The translations under genes were made by a program, and so were the position numbers. A DNA stretch of 64,000 bases from Notamacropus eugenii (taxonomy: Eukaryota > Chordata > Mammalia > Diprotodontia > Macropodidae), in assembly GCF_028372415.1 (NCBI RefSeq), contig NC_092879.1, positions 92,769,741 to 92,833,740 of the forward strand, in the 5' to 3' direction. The notes under the pieces are model-generated. The model did no database searches. It was not told the DNA's origin and saw only the letters and a list, made by a program, of their open reading frames with translations. Of this stretch, positions 59,871-64,000 are shown in pieces; within the stretch, counting starts at the first letter, position 1, and every line of letters starts with the position of its first letter.

Positions 59871-60694
59871 CCACCTGATGCTGATTCTGCCTGATCCTGC
59901 CTGAGCTGAAGGAAAGAGAATGAAAGCTGGGGATTTTGCTGGGGATCAGGATGTGAGGTCTTTATTCTTGGAGCCATCCGTGGTAACCAGTTTTAGCGAT
60001 AACAAGGGCAGTACTAGCGTGCTGACTCCAAAGTATAAAGATCACATGATGGCTCCAACGTGGTCATTCTCTTCTCCGATGCTCTCTTTCATCCCAGATG
60101 TCTAAGCCAGGAAGTAACTTAGAGATTCTTAAGATACCCTGTGAGGGAAGCACGGCTGATACTATTACTCACTACTCCTTTGGAGAAATGAACTGACACA
60201 GAGAAAGGTGACAAAATCCAGGACGAAATGGAGTGTTAACAAAACAATGCTTTTTTCAAAAGGTATCATTATTTTAAGATTTCGAGCTGCCTTTTGCTTT
60301 TCCATTACAGTTGTTTCCAGATGTAGCCTTCCCCGTCTCCCACAGTAAGCCTTCCCACGTACCAAAGGAAAGCCTTTAAGTAGAACCAGCACAGCAACTG
60401 TGCTTAGGCATCCATAGGCCCCAACCTCTTCACAAAAGGAAGGAGGTATTTTTCTTTGTTCTTCTCAGGCGTCAACACTAGACATTCTATCATTTGTTCT
60501 TGTCACAAAGCAATACTTTTTGTCTGTCACACACTAAGCTTATAAGAAATGCTCTATTATCAACTCAAAAAACTAAAGTTTCCTTTAGAAAGGTGAAGGA
60601 AAAAAAGCATCATGGGAATAGTAAATAAAATGCCAGAAATTGGTTGTTTTTTTAATGCCACCCCCCCCCCCCCCAGTGGCAGAACGGTAGCAGG

Positions 60695-60898
60695 ATCATA
60701 GATTTAGAACTGGAAAGGACATCAGGAACTATCTAGTCCAATCATCTCACTTTAACAGAAGAGGAAACTGAGGCCCCAGGAGTTCAAGTGACTTGCCCAA
60801 AATGGCATATTGAGTAAGTGGTAGAGCTGAGATTCCAACTGAGGTCCTTGGATTGCAAGGCCAGTGTTCTTTCCACTGTACCACACTGCCTCCAACAT
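60695..60898 (+). repeat. MIR/THER1-like SINE
   Basis: TAGATTTAGAACTGGAAAGG, GAGGAAACTGAGGCCCCAGG and CCACTGTACCACACTGCCTC. It follows a 14-base C run at 60661-60674. Confidence 0.75.
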
Positions 60899-61074
60899 CT
60901 GCTCTTCTTAGAGCTGGCCCTTTTATCCAGTCTTCGTAGATCTTCATGGATTCTGATTCAGCTACCTAATTAATTTAGCAATCCTTCCAACTTTACATCA
61001 CCTGCAGATCAGATATGCAGATCCCTTAGATCTTTAATCAAGTTGTTGATTTAAAAAATAGCAAATATATCATA

Positions 61075-61235
61075 CTGCTTACCTTCTCAAGGGGTGGGAG
61101 TGGGGTAGGAGAGAGGGAGAGAATTTGGAAATCAAAATTTTTACAAATGAATGTTAGCATTTGTAAAAATGTGATTGGGAAATATTTACTGAAGTAACTA
61201 AAATATTTTAAGCTATTTTTAAAAAGAAAAAAAAA
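61075..61235 (+). repeat. L1 3' tail fragment
   Basis: AGGGAGAGAATTTGGAAATC, AAATGAATGTTAGCA and an A-rich end, the terminal part of the marsupial L1 3' UTR. Confidence 0.65.
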
Positions 61236-63289
61236 ACATCAAACAGAACAGGGCTAAGCAAGAACACAGTCCTATGGCACATTGCTAGAGACTTTTCCCC
61301 AGGTTGACATCCATCCAATAATCAGTACTCTTTAGATACAGTTGTTCAGGAACAAACCCAAAGCTTATTTTCCTTCTTTCTGCTGATTATTGGCTTTTTC
61401 CTGTGGCCTCATAAGTAGGCAGAACCTGCCACAGCTAGACCTGAGAGACAAAGGGGAAAAGCTGCTGGGTGAGGCCTTGAAATGCTCACATAGTAACCTA
61501 CGGGCTCCATGGCAACCTATGATTTACCTAAGGGAACAAAGAATGAGGAGACCATTCAAAACAGCAGGCTCTAATACAGCACTGAGATTGTGTGGGTGGT
61601 GGAAAGAACACTGAATTTAGAGTCCAAGGACATACACTGAAACCCTGGTTCTGCCACTTTTTTTCTGGGTGACCTTGGGCAAAGCACTTCATCCTCTGGG
61701 CCTCAGCCTCTAAGATCCTGTCTGGCCCCAAATCTATGCCCCTATGATGTGTTCCTTTTTAACTTTACTATGATATTATCCTGATGCCTCATGGCACTGA
61801 CGTGACCTTCGGGGTGGTTGGGTACTCAAAGGCAATGTCAATGGAGTGTAAGCCTAATGCCATGTCCAGTGGAGCTCCATGGCAGGTTCCACCATGCTGG
61901 AGAAGGCTCTGAGTCTGGACCTGAGTCTGGACAAACCTGGTCAGTTTGTTTTCTGAGGACTAGCCAAGCTAAGTACAATGAGACCCATCACAAATGGACA
62001 GGGACCATTTGGAAATAAATTCTCTGACCATGGCGATCCATGAAACGTGGGCAATTCAACCTTTGTTCAACAAAAGAAACCTAGGATCTCAGAGATTGCC
62101 TAGTCTGACCTTTGCCTGAAGCAGGAATTCCATCTTCAAGGTCCCACGGCCAGAGCTCCATGATTGAGAATTCCTTCTGGGGATGGCTCTAATTGTTAAG
62201 TTTTTCTTTATGCTGAGTCAAAACATGAGACTTGTTATAACAACCTCTAGATCACCTATATAATGTTTTAAGTGGTCTCCCTACCTCTGGTCTCTCTTCC
62301 AAACAATCCTTTATGTCACTGTGAGAAGCATCTCCTTTACAATAGCACTTTTACAGTGTCATTCCTCAGCTCAACAATATCCAGACTAACTTCCCAGTGC
62401 TTCTCAGATCAAGGTGAAGACTGTTCCCATCTGCCATCTTCTGCTGCCATCATTGTGAATGGAGAGGCTTTGAAAGGGACATTCACTCCCCTCTAGCCTG
62501 TGTCTTTTGTGCCTTCCGAATGTGGCTCTTTGCTTGAATGCATTTCCACAGTCCCAGAATAAATGCTCAGTCGGCAAACAAAATGTTCAACACTAGCTCT
62601 GCTCACAGGTTGTGGCAAGGGAAGCCTTGTGCTTTTTTGTTCTCTCCAGGGCAAGGCCCTTCCTGATGCTCCACTTTGTGAAGATGAATAGATTTCCAGA
62701 ACTGCCTGGTCAGGGGTAGAGAAGGTAGCTGATGGACTAAGGTAGGTGTGAAATGATTTCCAATCAGCTCCCAGGAGAAACTGCTGATCTCAAGTTTGGG
62801 GATTCCCTGACCTTATAACCTGGAGAACATGGTTGAAAAGAAGGACTCTGTGGTGACTATTCAGTTCACCTAGGCTTGGTGGGCTCCCCTGAAGCCTAAT
62901 AAGGACAAAGCCAGTGATGGGAGGAAGGCCTCAGTACTGAACCTGAAGCCTCCTCCAGTTTGGGGTCTGACTCTTTGACCAAGAGCAGTTCCCTGGCATT
63001 CCAGAGGCCACATTAGGGCTCATGTGATGCTGTGCCAATCCCTGAAGGTCTCAGGGCTGCTGCCCCATTGTTGGCAATGTTTCACAGGTTTCTTCTGTGA
63101 CTTTGGCAGCTGCTGGACCACTGGGGAGCTTCCTTTCCACGACCTTGCTTGTGTAAATGGGCTCTTGCAGTGTGGCAAGGGCACTGCCAGGTAGCTAATT
63201 TGTCAGTTTTGTGTGTGGTGGCAGAGGGGTTTAGGTACCCTTGAATCTGAAACTGTATGTCCCTCTCTGCTCTGGGGTGGCTCTGAATT

Positions 63290-63740
63290 CTGCTTTAGTC
63301 AGCCTGGCTTCCTCCTGGGCCTCTTGTACCCACCTATTCTTTGCATCTCATCTTGGCCTTTCTCCACTATTTTCACTCACATTCTCTCTCAGGCATCTTC
63401 AGCCTCTCCTCCACTGGCTCCTTCCCATTTGCTTACAGACATGGTCAGGTTTTCCAGGTCCTTTATACTCCTGCCACTTCACCCATCCCCTCACCCTACC
63501 CCCCCCCCCCCCATCTGTGTTTCTCTAGTTGTCCTTTTCTGGCTTCAGAGAGAGCATATTTTTCTGGTTATCTTCCTATCTCAGTAACCATTCCATCCCA
63601 GCTTCCTTCCCTGATTCTTCAGCCTTTTTTCCAACACCTTGACGTGGATGTTCTCAAAGATCTCACCATTGGTCTTCTTCATAAACTCATTTACTCCCAT
63701 GGCTTCAATTGCCACCTCTTAAATAGATGACTTTTAATCT
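63290..63740 (+). repeat. L2 LINE internal fragment
   Basis: CCTTGACGTGGATGTTCTCA-type text ending CATGGCTTCAATTGCCACCT resembles the L2 body. It includes a 14-base C run at 63499-63512. Long frames here are L2-derived. Confidence 0.6.
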
Positions 63741-63890
63741 GGGAGGTGCCAATAAATGATTAACAAGCAGCTCTCTGAAAACAATACCCATGACACATTT
63801 TAAAGTTTAATCTGCATCATAAATACTTTCTTAAATCCAAACAATCAACAAAACAATAAGCCAAATCCTGCTGTGTGGCATTTGCTCCCA

Positions 63891-63914
63891 CAAGTCAAGT
63901 CAAGTCAAGTCAAG
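63891..63914 (+). repeat. (CAAGT)n microsatellite
   Basis: Nearly five perfect CAAGT units. Confidence 0.9.
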
Positions 63915-64000
63915 CTCAAGCACAGCCCTACTCCCATCCTCTCTCTCTGGAGCTCCAGAGTCCTAATTCTCTTGGCCTCCAGGATAGCTCTAGCTGGATG

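Noticed and set aside
63213-63730. Overlapping 95-129 codon frames at the right edge
   Set aside because: Pyrimidine-rich L2 sequence; no start context or splice structure, and overlapping frames are all equally open.

Overview
This is a vertebrate nuclear window with long introns, GT-AG splicing, two CpG-island promoters and a dense load of old interspersed repeats. Many repeats are tRNA-derived/CORE-SINEs of the marsupial MAR1/WSINE type, with L2, L1, MIR-like, hAT and mariner remnants. Gene content and order (TAF7L - TIMM8A - BTK, all minus strand) match the mammalian X segment that is Xq22.1 in human. With the SINE types, this points to the X chromosome of a marsupial; I cannot name the species.

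Layout. (1) 1-15,060, minus strand: TAF7L, a TFIID subunit gene. Nine coding exons (326 codons) are resolved; the C-terminal exon(s) lie beyond the left edge. (2) 14,880-15,480: a CpG island that appears to serve TAF7L leftward and the next gene rightward. (3) 17,776-about 26,660, plus strand: a complete five-coding-exon NIPA-family magnesium-transporter-like gene (357 aa), closest by recollection to NIPA2. This gene is not part of the TAF7L-TIMM8A interval I know from human and is the most notable item. (4) About 28,865-31,190, minus strand: TIMM8A (two coding exons, 95 aa), tail-to-tail with the NIPA-like gene. Its promoter holds four CCAAT boxes spaced exactly 63 bp apart. (5) 31.6-36.3 kb: intergenic, filled with L2, SINE and a complete hAT-type MITE with an 8-bp target duplication. 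(6) About 36,305-59,030, minus strand: BTK, all 18 coding exons (human exons 2-19), giving exactly 659 codons plus stop, with PH, Btk zinc motif, SH3, SH2 and kinase regions intact. (7) 59-64 kb: BTK intron 1/upstream sequence; the noncoding first exon and promoter were not found.

The genes do not form one pathway: TAF7L is transcriptional, the NIPA-like protein is a predicted membrane Mg2+ transporter, TIMM8A is a mitochondrial intermembrane-space chaperone and BTK is a B-cell kinase. Structural highlights are two independent direct-repeat pairs in BTK that bracket exons 10-12 (SH2) and exon 16 (catalytic loop/DFG), an inverted pair of L1 fragments in BTK intron 12, and a small mariner-type hairpin in intron 5. 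All exon boundaries were read by eye from splice consensus and reading frame; family assignments rest on recalled protein sequences, not on a search.
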